Shown here piece by piece: positions 11,353 through 22,812 of a DNA stretch of 64,000 nucleotides. Under the pieces are notes generated by a model. It was not told the DNA's origin and did no database searches. It saw only the letters and a program-made list of their open reading frames with translations. Origin of the DNA: Choanephora cucurbitarum (lineage: Eukaryota > Mucoromycota > Mucoromycetes > Mucorales > Choanephoraceae); NCBI GenBank assembly GCA_025331435.1, contig JAIWNI010000012.1, forward strand, positions 310,001 through 374,000, read 5' to 3'. The translations under genes and the position numbers were made by a program. The first letter of the stretch is position 1. Each line of letters starts with the position of its first letter.

Positions 11353-14300
11353 GAAAGGAATGTGTCTCTTTATTATTCTCTGTATATCCCCCCCCCCTTT
11401 TATTTTATTCTGACTTATTACTGTGTATTTGCTTCTCTTTATCCCCTCTTCTTTTCTCTCTCTCTCTCTCTTTCATGCTTCTTTTTTATTATCATACAAT
11501 AGTTAACATGATGTTGTGTTGTCTAAATGTGTACAAAAAGGAAATTTGCACAACAATCATGTTTCCTACTTTTATTTTTCTTTTTCTTTGTAGTATTTTT
11601 CTTAGTATGATTTGTATGTATAGTTTCTTTCTTTCTTTCTTTTTCTCATATACCACTGTGCAATCCCACTTATGAATATTGAATCAACAAGTAAATAATA
11701 AACAAAAAATAACTTCTTCTCAAAGGAAACAATATCGGTTGTAACATCCAATTGATTAAAATATACAAATTAAATGATACAAGCAGAGGCTTTTCTAATT
11801 CAATTTGAACCCTATTTTCTTTTTTATTTTAAATGACAAAGCCTTCTATACGCTTAATTTCTTTATGCCTTAAGATATGTGCTCAAAATAGCGAGAACAT
11901 GCCCTATGAAAAGAAAAAGACTCATGGTTGTGGCTACACCTCTAATGTTGATTACATTCACATGCCTTATATAGTTATATGAAAAAATACGGGTAGAAAG
12001 CGTGTAACTCGAACACAAGACGGAACCAATCGTTATTCCGATGGTGACCCTGTAACTCAAAAAAAAAAAAAAGCAATCCTTAGTGAAAAAAAAAGAGCAA
12101 TTCATCTTTTACTGTCATTTGAAAAAAAAAAAAAGTGCTGCAGATCTTCATATACTCAGAAAGTAATAATAAAAACGTAGCAACATAGGTTGTTTAAAGA
12201 AGAAAAAGAACTAAAGGTTACATGGGATTATACTTTTCATTAAACTAATTTCTTTCTTTCTTTCTTGGCTTGATCTCGGAAGCATGGCCACCTTTTTTTT
12301 GTCGGGAATGAGTCTAGGTCTTCTTTGTTTCTTTTCTTTATTTTGGCTTTGTTCGTGTTCAAATAGGCTGTAAGAGCAATATAGATTCGTACAGAGAGGG
12401 GATCTAAAAAAATTAAAGTTTGGCTCCCTTATCATCATGCGTATCATAAACCACTTGCTCGTATTACCCTTCTGTTGTCGGTTCATTCACTTCATTTTCA
12501 TCCGGTTAAGCCTCTCTCTTTTTGTATAGCGTGTGCTATCTCATTTAAAGGACTCAAATTAGCCTGGAACAATGAATATGGCTTACAATTGCGTAATCTC
12601 TTTTTTCTCAATTCATATTGCCCTCTTTTTTTTTTTAAGGTGAGAGTCAATAGATGTACTCGGTTGAGAGCTTTTCGATCAAAAGTATCTCCCCGCACAC
12701 ACATACAAAAAAATCAAATGGAACATGTTTGTCCCAAAGATATTCTTTATTGCATGTTGTCACTGCTGAAAATGAAAATATATTGGCAACAGTATATTCT
12801 TGTGTATATTTCATCATACAACGATGTAGTACAGCAGTTAATGAAGATGACATTCGTTGTTTTATCCTATTCAGTCAATGAGATCACAACCTATAGGGTT
12901 AACACAACATATTTCTTATGTCAAGATGATTTTGGTGAAAATACACGGATTTCTTTGATTGCAATCATCTTTACCTCGTACAATGATTACAACAGACATT
13001 GTGTCAATTTGTTCTGTATTGAGGGTCCGTTGTCTTTCTCTTGTCATACTTTAGCTAAACTGATTCACTCTCTCCTTCTCTGTTTCTGCAGCTATACTAT
13101 TGTGGATTTTTTTTTTATAAAAAAAAAGACTGATTTTGTGCTTTTCGGAATTCAATACGGAATCAAAACCAAACAGTTACTCAATGATTCGTAACAAAAA
13201 AAAGGGGGGAAACTTTAACCTATAGCTTGGATAATATACTTGATGAGCAAGATCATCCACCTATGAATTCATTGTTAACCTTCATATCCTTTCAAACGTA
13301 TAATAATGTTCTTTCTGATTCAACTTTTATTTATAAAGTCACAAAGGCTTTAGTTAGTTCTGTTCAACTAGATTGAATCATTTAGATAATACATGTTGAT
13401 TTCAAATAAAAAAAAAAAGAACTTTAAGTGGTGTAAATCGTCAAAAAAAGAAAAGAAGAAAAGGGGTGTAGCTGCATAAATTGGGTCCAATCAGCATCCA
13501 TCATTTGACTTTGCATGAGTTAGTGAGCTGTTGTTTTAAAACAAAAACACTCACCTGCAGATTGATGTATTGCAGCAAAACCTATTTGATTACTCTGTAA
13601 GTAGGCTTATAGAGAGAGAAAGGAAGGAGATAAGCCTCACTTTTCCCTAGTACACCAGCTGAGCTCAACTAGAGGAATTTGATCAGAATGCCTGCTTGTT
13701 AATTTCTTTTCAAGGTTTGATTATAATCTTATTTTTAGATTTAACTCGTCATGGAAGCATGGTCGCTTCATGGTCACAAAAAAAATTCTCATTATTCTGT
13801 AAAAATAGGTGGACAAATGCGCATAATATGAAAGTAACACACAAGTGTGTCATAAATCCTCCTTTTGACCGTTATGCTATCCTTCAATCCTTCTATTTGG
13901 TTTGTAGCCACCCCCTTTTTTAATGCCTTAGCCCTTCTCTAAAAGATACTATAGGTTTCTTCTCCGTAAACAAAGCAATCACTTAGATAACTTGAAACCA
14001 ATGAAATAAAGAATACTCAAGGACTTGTTTTTTTTAAAAAAAAAGTGACACGAAAACGATTGATGATGGTTTAGCTGAGAACCCTTTTTTGGGGGAGAAG
14101 AAGTTTTCTTCGGGTAACACAGCGAGGCATCAGCGTTGGTTTCATTCAGCATATGAAAACGGTTCCTTCTTTTACATAAGAAAAAATGTGAGAGAAAGAA
14201 AGAGAGAGAGAGAGAGATATATATAGTCTATGTGTTAGACACTATGTGTCAAACGGTAAATTCAGCTATACTCATGCCAAGCATTGGACGAATACTATCA

Positions 14301-15272
14301 ACTGTTGTCTAAATGAGCAGTCTTGTTATTATATGCACAGTCCAGTTACCTTATGAAGTACAAAAAAAAAAGAGAGTGAGAGTCCAATTTGATAACATCG
14401 GGAATAGTCGTTTCAATGACAAGTCATACATAAATCTATACTTATAAAGACAATACCCGGATAGCTGCAGATTAAGGCCGCTCGGGAGTGAGGGGGTTGT
14501 ATTGACTATCCCTCATAAGAGATGGTTGTTACTTAAAAAATACCCGAGAAATTCGGAATTACTTCATTTTTTTTCTGATAAACAAAAAGAGTTTTCTTAC
14601 ACTATCTAATAGATTAAAGAAAAAGACACTTTTTTTTTCTTTTTCGCTAAGTCGGTACTTACGCGTCTGAAAGGAAAGTGAACAAATAGATTCAAATAGG
14701 CTGTCAAGTAGTCAAAACAATCAATTCCTTTCTGATATGTTGTAGTTTCCCTTTTTTAAATTATGTGTTCTCTTTCTAATCAGAAAATTTTGTTTCATGC
14801 AAATTTTTCTTTTTATAGCTATGATTAAGAACTCTATAAAGTGATTTGGAACAGAGAACAATTGGTGTATCGTGCTTTATGTCCCCCCCCCTCCCTTTCA
14901 GCTTTTTTATCAAACAACCCAAATATTTGTAAGGAAGAGTGGGGGGGGGGAGAAAGTGGTAAGTTATCACATTCTGATAATGGTTTAGTCTATGATTTAG
15001 AGTTGCAAAGAAAAAAAATTTTTCCTCTGTTGATGGTATGCTGATTTCGATTTAGATGATTTGATCAAAAGGGCTTTGAATCACTGTAAAGCTTAATTGA
15101 ACTGCATTTTTACTAAAAAAGGTTTCACGCTGATTCGCTCAATAAAATCTTAGTGTTATCTAGATTTGATTCAGGTGTTTATTACCCTAAAAAAGTAAAA
15201 TAAAGAAAGGCATCACTTGTTATAAAAGATAGAGAGAACTTTAATGTATATATATATAAGATAGGATATTAT
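11353..15272. other. Gene-poor 3.9 kb spacer
   Basis: No gene supported. It contains C-runs at 11388-11397 and 14883-14891, a facing G-run at 14941-14950, poly-A/T, CT and GA microsatellites. A 239-codon open frame (12475-13194, plus) starts at a non-ATG codon and has low-complexity hydrophobic composition; I do not regard it as a gene. Confidence 0.4.
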
Positions 15273-18185
15273 TTACATGGCACCTGTAGTAAAGACAACG
15301 GTGGCTGCACCAGCAGCTGCAACACCACTGTCGCCACCACCATCACCTGAACCACCACCAGCCTGTGAACTCGCAGAGTCTGCTTGGTTTTGGTATCGAG
15401 AACTGACATTTCGATAGGCTCCTGAAGTAGTATAGCGTCTTCTTAAGGTCTCTTCACTTTCACGATAGCGATCCAATTGAGCCTTGGCTTCCTCACTCAT
15501 GGTTTCTTCAGTATCGGGGAAAGCATGGACAACAGGTTGATCGGGTTTACTGTAGGTAATGCAGAGACGTTGCAATTCATCCTTCAATTCCATCATAAAA
15601 TTATTGTGGCGGAGCCATCGACCGCCTAGATCTTGGAAATTATTGGTATGTTCGAAATAGAAGGTGAGTGTGATACGATTTAGATTTTCGAGATTGATGA
15701 TATTGACACCCGTTGAGTTAGGTGTATAGAGCTTGGGGTAGTTATTGGCCCATTTGACCATATGGTCACCTAGGGCTTGAATTTTCCATGTAGGGGTGTG
15801 GTAGGATATCTGAATATCTTGTTTGTTGTCATATTTAGTACTTTTCAGTTCTTGTATCTAATGTGTTACTGTAACTTACCCAAAGCTTCGGTTGTATTGC
15901 CTGTACGGCGACAATTAATAATATATTTTGTAGCCAGTACAGTGTTTTTTACATAGATAACATCACCAGACCATTTCCTATCCTATTTTTCAGTTATGAA
16001 TGAATTTTAAAAAAAAATACACTTACAAGAAAGTGGTCACCATCAAGCCTACACTTGCTACTGTCCAGTTTTCACTATCAATAAGAATACGATCACCAGT
16101 ATCGAAAGGATGCTATATACAAAAAATCAATCTCTCTTTCAAGAACAAAGAATATCCAATTTACTTACTGTAACAAAGACAAACAGAATGGATTCAAATG
16201 CATCTTTAGCACTACTACCAAAGATAAAACTAGCAGCAATAAAGGCACTCCATAAGGGAGTTAATTGAGTAGCCACATTGACACCAAAGACAGCCATGAC
16301 AACAACAGCCCAAATACAAGCAAAGACCACCAACAAGATATTATCTAATGTGCCTGTGACTTGAGACATATCGCGCATGGATCGCGCTAGATCCTTACGC
16401 TCCCGATAGATTCGAATACAGCCTGCGCGTAATTCGCGTTTGCTAATGTCACCATTCGTGTCAATATCAAACAGGTGGAAGGCTTCTCTTGCCTCACTGA
16501 TAGTTCGAAAGAAATCATAGAGATCAGATTCAATGAGATAATGACGCACAGGACTAGCACCCATGATGTTATGGTAAATATCGCGAGCCAGGACCTTGGC
16601 TTGTCGAATGGGGTCCTGGTGCAAGACAGATTCCTTGAACAATCGATTGTAACCACCCTTGATGCTCCAGCTGTTAAAAAAGGCGGCATCTAAGATGCTG
16701 CTGTTGTTTGAGCTGAGACCAGAGATACCTGTGTTCATTCGTTTGTTAGTCGGACGACTTGGTTGTTGCGTCTTTTCAAAGTTTCCTAAATGACGCTCTG
16801 TTGTGGCCTCATCTCTTTCATCGGCAATTTCGCTTTCTTGTTCAATTGTCTGACGGTGATGACGACGTCTTACTTTCTGTCGCATACTACTGAGATAGCC
16901 CTTCTTTTTCGCGTCTTTTCCTCTGTCTTTTTCTAAATCTAGCGGCACGTCTTCTTGCATAGCTTTTTCATCAACGACTTTGGATGCATCTGGATGTCTT
17001 TCGTTTAAGGGAGGAATGGGAATCAGTGTATCTAAGCTATGGGTAGGAGGGAAAGTGACGGTTTGCTTTGTGGAAAGCACTTCCTCGCTCACGGGTGTTC
17101 CAGGGTTTGTATTGATGATAGGCTTGAACTTGATCTTGTCTGTGTTGTGTTCTGTATCTGCCTGGTACATTTTGTTCTGACTGGTCTGCTGATTGCGCTG
17201 TTTGTTGCGCTTGATTCGCTTCAGCAGAAAGTCTTGAGGCATTGTTCTTTTGACGCGCTTCAGCTTGTCCAGGATGCGAAGGGCGCGTTCGTTTTTTTGA
17301 AGACGATCACCATAGGCCTTTTTGTGGAATGAGGTCACGATCAGCTGAAGAATGAACTTTTCAACAAAGAGAAATAGAGCCAGTAAGAAAAGGATTTCCA
17401 TCACTCTTTCTAAAGTAGCAACGTAAGGAGGCAATTGGCCATTGGCTGGACTTTGAATATGCCAACGCAAGAAGGCCCAAGACCCCCAGGCCCAGGCACC
17501 AATGCCTACTAATTTGATATATAAACGAAGTGCCATATAATACTAGGCTTCATGAGTTACTTGAACATACATCTTGTTTATAGATAGTTACCGATAGACG
17601 GGCTCTTAAAATTTCTGTCTGTCTCGAGAACAAGAATCCTGCGAAATTTTTTATGATCCAAGGAATAAATTCAACAGCACATTGAGTGGCAAAGGAAATA
17701 CAAAACATAAAAGCAACAAATGTGAACCAAAGACCCAGATTATAAGAAGTAAGTGTAGGATCTGTCTGTGGTTTCACTTTCACATAGATGACTACACAAA
17801 CAGCAATGGAGGCAAATGTCAAGAAGATGAAGATAATCCACGATATCAAAGACGATTTGCGAGAAAGGAAAAAGAAAGTAAATGATTTCTTGGCCTTTCC
17901 TAATGTTTCTTCATTGTCTGTCTTGTCTTCAGGATCATCTTGTTCCCAATCAAATTCTTCGCTGGCACTTGTATTGCCATCATCTGAGGAAGGTTGGATG
18001 CCTGTTTTTTCTTCGTCCTCAGACATCATTGGATTATCTTGAGCATTTATCCTATAGTCAAGTTGTTGATTGCTCGGATGAAGATTGGAGCGATCTAGAA
18101 GACAATGTGTGTGTGCCTTAATATGTCTGCTTGTTTTTTTTTTGTTCTCTCTCAATGTCTTACCCTTTAACTCTGCACTTGACAT
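15273..18185 (-). CDS. EF-hand mechanosensitive (MscS-type) ion channel
   Basis: This is a membrane channel of the MscS family. Fission yeast relatives Msy1/Msy2 sit in the ER and shape calcium responses to hypo-osmotic shock. Six exons: 18164-18185, 17592-18094, 16169-17542, 16027-16112, 15880-15977 and 15273-15817. The protein is 875 residues. An acidic N-terminus precedes several membrane segments. An EF-hand with DIDTNGDISKRE lies near residues 533-544. The pore-lining helix and MscS beta domain follow (SAFIAASFIFGSSAKDAFES, FVTHPFDTGDRI, KWSGDVIYVKN). The tail is Ser/Gly-rich. Introns are 49-69 nt. The first coding exon is only 22 nt; it removes a frame that would otherwise encode an implausible lysine-rich stretch. 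Calcium regulation is inferred from the EF-hand. Confidence 0.92.
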
Positions 18186-18865
18186 ACAAAAATAAAATAT
18201 ATATAAAAAAAAAAGAAAAGTAATATGCTTGATAATTCTCGATTCAAATTAAGCTTTCTTAAAAAAAAAAAAAACTTTGTGTGTAAATGTTGTTTCTTCT
18301 TGAGTCTTGTGCAATAAGAATTTAGCGCGATGTTAAACTTAGGATCTAAATTCTTGAATTAACCATTTTAAATTGTTGCTGACATTATAAAAAAAAAAGT
18401 AATTTTTAGAAATCACAGTATGATTTGTTAATTTCATTGAAAAAATGATGTTGAAACATAACAGAATAGTCAAGTATGGTTTCAGAAAAATTTAAGTTAT
18501 ATGTATCATATACGTGTGAGAGAAGAAGAGAGCTCAACTTTGAGGCCTTCTGGACCCAAATCTCTTTTTTTTTCTCTCTGATGGACAGTGCCCAAGTAAT
18601 TGGATCGGAACTTACAAAACAATGAATTTCTTAATATAGACTCTATAGTTACAAAAGCCTGTCAACCCATTTAAGCCAATCTTCTTGTGTTACAGATCGA
18701 TCTGTCTATGACGTATGAATCTGATTTTATCTTGATATTTGTTAGAGTCACTGTATTTCTTCTTTTAACTACTCTGTTTATCTGAATTTTTAAAGCTGTA
18801 ATAGATTTTTTTTGTGTAGCATACTTACTTGCTGATGTGGAATTGCGTTACTCAAGTGTCTGTAG
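18186..18865. other. Spacer upstream of the MscS gene
   Basis: AT-rich, with several poly-A runs. No gene or distinctive structure seen. It presumably includes the MscS channel promoter. Confidence 0.35.
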
Positions 18866-19645
18866 TTATGATTTATATTGGATATCAACATGCTGTGGAA
18901 ACGTACCATTTCTCTTAATGACTTTTGGGCATAATTCCTTTTTATGTCTGGTATCAAGATTTACAAACCTTTCGTATGCATAGGGCTGCTGTTCCTTAGA
19001 GTTAGCTGAATTAAAGATCACACGGCTAATTGCATCTTCAATATCACCATATGTTTGATTCAAGTTTTTGAAAGATTTTCTCAACTATCTGATGTTGATT
19101 AAATCATTATTTAGGATGTGCCTGGCAACTGTCTTCTCTTCGCTTCTCGAAAAGAAACTGCTTACAGTCAACGACAGAATGAGGCTTAACGCACGATGAA
19201 AGGCTAAGATATCACGATCTGTTTTATCAGATGGCCATATCAATCTATAAGTTGATCCAAAGAGCGTGCTAAGAATTTTTTCTTCTTCAATAGTCGCTTT
19301 ATTTTAGAGTGAGAAATACACTCATATATTAAGCACACTCTTAAATCAAATGCTCTTAAATCGAGCGGCTACTGTATCATAATAACACCAATTGATATTT
19401 GCTAACAGGGATAGCAGTCTTGATCTTTCAATCCAGAAAAATACATGAAGTTTGACAGAAAACTGATTATCATCAATCACTAAAGAACATCGCAACTCCC
19501 AACTGTCTGGGCAAAGATGTGTGGCCTTGATAGACACTTGTTTATTTTCCTGAGCAACATTGACTAAGCTACAGCCTTGCTTTATATTCTTTTTACATTC
19601 CAACTGTGAATCCCGGCTAATTGATAGACTCAGACATACAAACAC
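18866..19645 (-). pseudogene. Relict protein-coding frame split by a small inverted-repeat element
   Basis: On the minus strand a protein-like frame runs from about 19645 to 19375. It is interrupted by an 87-bp TA-flanked element (19288-19374), then continues in the same frame from 19287 to 18866. Upstream it reads SWELRCSLVIDDNQFSVKL, and downstream EEKILSTLFGSTYRLIW, then DIEDAISRVIFNSAN, ending QHVDIQYKS. An in-frame TAG lies at 19085-19087. It would be removed if 19085-19165 (GTAAGC...GATAG, 81 nt) is an intron. The element adds stops, so the product would be broken. I do not recognise the protein family and cannot find a convincing start. It may instead be an old transposon-derived frame. 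Confidence 0.35.
19288..19374. mobile_element. MITE-like element, family A, copy 1 (87 bp)
   Basis: Its ends are CAATAGTCGCTTTATT on the left and, as reverse complement on the right, CAGTAGCCGCTCGATTTAAG, forming imperfect terminal inverted repeats. A TA follows the right end; the left flank reads TT. The same ends occur at 29518-29690. The ends and TA target suggest a non-autonomous Tc1/mariner-type element. There is no coding capacity. Confidence 0.7.
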
Positions 19646-20000
19646 ACAACCACTTTCTCTTTATATCATCGTCGTTTGTTGTTGTGCTCCTCTTATAGAC
19701 AGTATAAACCTTTTGAAATGTTAAAGTATTCTAAAGGTAGAGGAAAGTAATTTCATCTTTTTGCTTGTTTATTTATTGGTTCTAAAGCCCCCCCCCCCAA
19801 CCAGCATTAGAATGACCGTATAACTTATATACCATATGTTTGTATGCTATAAATATGTACTGCCCTGAATTAGAAGAAAAAGAGAACTTCTGAAAATAAA
19901 CAAAAAGGGTATCTTTCTTCTATAGATTCAATCAGTAACTCTATTGATTTTTCTTTATTAAGTACACTATGTAATAAAAGTAATGTCGATTGCAAAGTAA
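19646..20000. other. Spacer with a C-run
   Basis: About 355 bases between the relict frame and the Rad26-like gene. A run of eleven C lies at 19788-19798. No gene seen. Confidence 0.35.
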
Positions 20001-22246
20001 TCAAGAGCTAATTTGTACATGTCTATTTAAAAGCTTTTCTACAGCTGCCACATAGATATAAGCCTGGTGGCTCTCTGGAATTTGTTTGAACATATAGAGC
20101 ACAAGGTTACTGATACACACAAGGTTGTAAGCCTCATTCTGCTCATAGAAGTCAAAGAGGTCTTCTTTGTACATCTTCAAAACTGTGTGGATTGTATCAA
20201 AGCATTTTGCAATGAACTCGGCTCTAAATAGAACATGTTGAGTATCTATTTAGTCTACAAAATAGCAAAATACATTACTGCTTTCTTCTCTCTGCCTTTT
20301 TTAAAAGCTTTTTCATCTCCACTGTCTCTGCTCGCATCAGATCCATTGATTTCTTATATGTCTAGAAACCCTCCCATTCTCTATTAAGTAAAAGAACCTC
20401 CTTTTATGTCTAATCAAATACCTCTCTTTGAACCACCAAAAGAATTGACGATGGTAGATTCATCTTGCATAATTGTTTCAATACTTGAAGAACATCCAGA
20501 TGTAATTGATACGCCTTTTATACAAAAAATATCAGCATAGTCATCCTTTTTCTTTCTTCTGTCTTTACCTTTTCTTTGCCAATACGTGTACTCGGTATAT
20601 CCAATAAATCAAATAGCTTTTGTGCAATCAACAAGGGCTTATCCTCGTCTGTATTATCTATTGTAAGCTGACTTTTTCCAAAATTTGTATTCTTAAGAAT
20701 CGAAAGAGCTCTAATCAAGATGTCTAAAGGTGCATCTGTTGAGAGAAGATTTAAGAAGGCATTTTTGGTTATCAGGAAATCAAATCTGTTTAATTGGTCA
20801 GTTAGACCTTGATATATATATACACACACACAACTTACAGTGGCTTTTGGTAATTCCGACTAAGGTGTCGAAGGATATCTAGAATAAAAAGTGTACTATG
20901 GTAGGATTCGTCTGATACTCCTTTCATCTTCAATCGATCTGCAATCTCAGAAAATGAGAACTGATACTGTCTCTTGAGTCGCTTGATATCTGAAAGGCTA
21001 TGCGAATCAGAAAGTATATAAGCATGAGGCGAGCGTTGCCTGAATCCCAGCTGACTCAATGTATCCACCAAGGTCAAGACAAGAGATGACGAAGGTGAAT
21101 AGACGAGATCTAAATAAAGAATACGTATCATAGAAGGAAACTGTTCCAATAGTCGATAGATGGCAGTGACAATATGCTTAATGGCAACACACAGCTGATG
21201 TCTATTTGCCAGAGAGAGACATAAGTTAATTTGGTGCGTAAGTGCATGTAGTGTAAGTGGTAAGCTGGGTTCAGACAAAATGACCTTGATCTCATGAATG
21301 ATAGTTCCAAATTGATCAGTGGGCATATTCTCTGGTTTAGGCATCCATGTCAACAAGAATTCATCTGTCAGTTGGTTTCGAGTAGATGAAGTTAGCCATA
21401 ATCTAGCTTCTTTAGTGATAATGTAAGATTGTTTGTTCCGTTCATATAATCTGTCATAATACAACGTCCTTAATAGTTTTATCTATAAATGCAGACTTGA
21501 ATCTTAAAAAAAAGGAAAATTCGGAATCAATGCAGCTATAGATAATACTTACATAGTCTTCTTTTAAATCTTGTTGAACAGAGTGTTTAGGGGAAGGTGG
21601 GGGTATAGTGACTGTTGTAGCTGTGGGTGTGGATGGTATAGAGCTAGCAACTGTAGAAGGTGAAGATATCATTTTGACTCGCTTCATTGTATTCATCTCG
21701 GGTTGTGTATTCAAATGTCGCTTAGAAGGCTTTTTAGGCATTGGCTTCTGAGCAGGAAAGGTACGCTTTTCAGAAGTTGTTTTTTGACGCAATATCGATA
21801 ACTGCTGCTTTAATCCAATGACTTCTTGATCCTATACAGAAAGAGATACTTAAACTCCATGCATCGTACACACACAAGCATATTATAACTTTACTTTTCT
21901 CTTGACTGTATCATCTTGTTCTTGAAGTTTTCGTTGCATTCGATTGAGCTCATGCTTTAAATTCCTTATTTCAGACTCTAAATTCATATACTGTCCATTC
22001 TAAATTAAGGGCAACCATTTAGAAATCCCTCCTTTTTCGTTTTCTTTTTTATTATTGTTTGATTACTTCATGACCATATTCAGTCAAGTGTCCAAATGAG
22101 GTAGCAATAGACATGTTGGAAGTGGGTTGAGTGGATCGATCTGGCATGAGTGTATGATCTACTACAACGGCTTCTTCTTCGAGTTTGATCAGGTCGTCTA
22201 GATCTAAATGATCAAACTCGGCCTCATCAACGTCCATGTCAGTCAT
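20001..22246 (-). CDS. Putative ATRIP/Rad26/Ddc2-like checkpoint protein
   Basis: This is probably the partner of the ATR/Mec1/Rad3 kinase, which binds RPA-coated DNA and signals replication stress. Eight exons: 22067-22246, 21895-21999, 21553-21831, 20839-21482, 20569-20785, 20422-20514, 20279-20361 and 20001-20223. All joins keep frame, giving 607 residues, close to fission yeast Rad26 (about 614). The N-terminus is acidic (DMDVDEAEFDHLDLDDLIKL), like RPA-binding regions. A coiled coil follows (about residues 61-110, ELNRMQRKLQEQDDTVKRK), then a basic proline/serine linker (MPKKPSKRH), and a long helical C-terminal region resembling the Rad26/ATRIP repeat domain. Family assignment rests on architecture, length and context, not on a diagnostic motif. 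Its divergent neighbour is a Cdc7-type kinase. Confidence 0.5.
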
Positions 22247-22812
22247 TTCTATTGTCTTTTATTAAAAAAAAGGAAATGAAAGTTATGCGCTATATGCGCG
22301 TTTCAAACAAAAAAAAAGATGGCTCGCCGATCCAAAAAAAGAATACGCGCTTTGGTCATTCTATTTCTGGAGGGAAACAATTTGTCTCAAAATCGAGCGT
22401 CAAATCGTTCCAATCTTTTCTCTCATTTTTTATTAAAAAAAAGTAGGCTCTTCTTTGTTGTGTGACAATGAATGCATTTATTTGTTTCGTTCAAATCACA
22501 CATCTTGACGCTTTTCTCAGTAGCTGGTTGGTAGGAAAGAAATTCGGTTTAATTATGCTTGTTATAACAAGAACAAACAAAAGGAAAAGGCAATTTCAAG
22601 CAAATGACATAAGAGTTCAAAGCTTTCATTTGAGTGAAAACACAAATAAAAGAATTGACAACAAACTAAAAAAAAAACGCGTTTAAAAATAAATAGGTAG
22701 ATACGCGTTCAATCAACATCATAGTAAAGAAAAAAAAACGAGTTTAAACCCAGCTTTATAATTTTTCTTTTCTTTCTCTCTGAATACTTATACCTCTCTT
22801 AATTTAAAAACT
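22247..22812. promoter_or_regulatory. Divergent promoter of Rad26-like and CDC7 genes with MCB-type boxes
   Basis: These 566 bases separate the two start codons. Two exact MluI cell-cycle boxes (ACGCGT) lie 26 bases apart at 22677-22682 and 22703-22708. Near matches ATGCGCGTTTC (about 22294) and ACGCGC (22345-22350) lie toward the Rad26-like gene. MBF/E2F-type factors use such sites to drive G1/S expression. CT-rich sequence precedes the CDC7 start. Function is inferred. Confidence 0.6.

Noticed and set aside
12475..13194. 239-codon open frame on the plus strand
   Set aside because: It starts at TTG, is dominated by Phe/Ser/Tyr low-complexity sequence, lacks motifs and lies in AT-rich spacer; it could arise by chance. 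A transcript would change this view.
19288..19374. Family A element acting as a spliced intron in the relict frame
   Set aside because: GTAGCC...TTGAAG is GT-AG but splicing there would not join the two flanks in the same frame.
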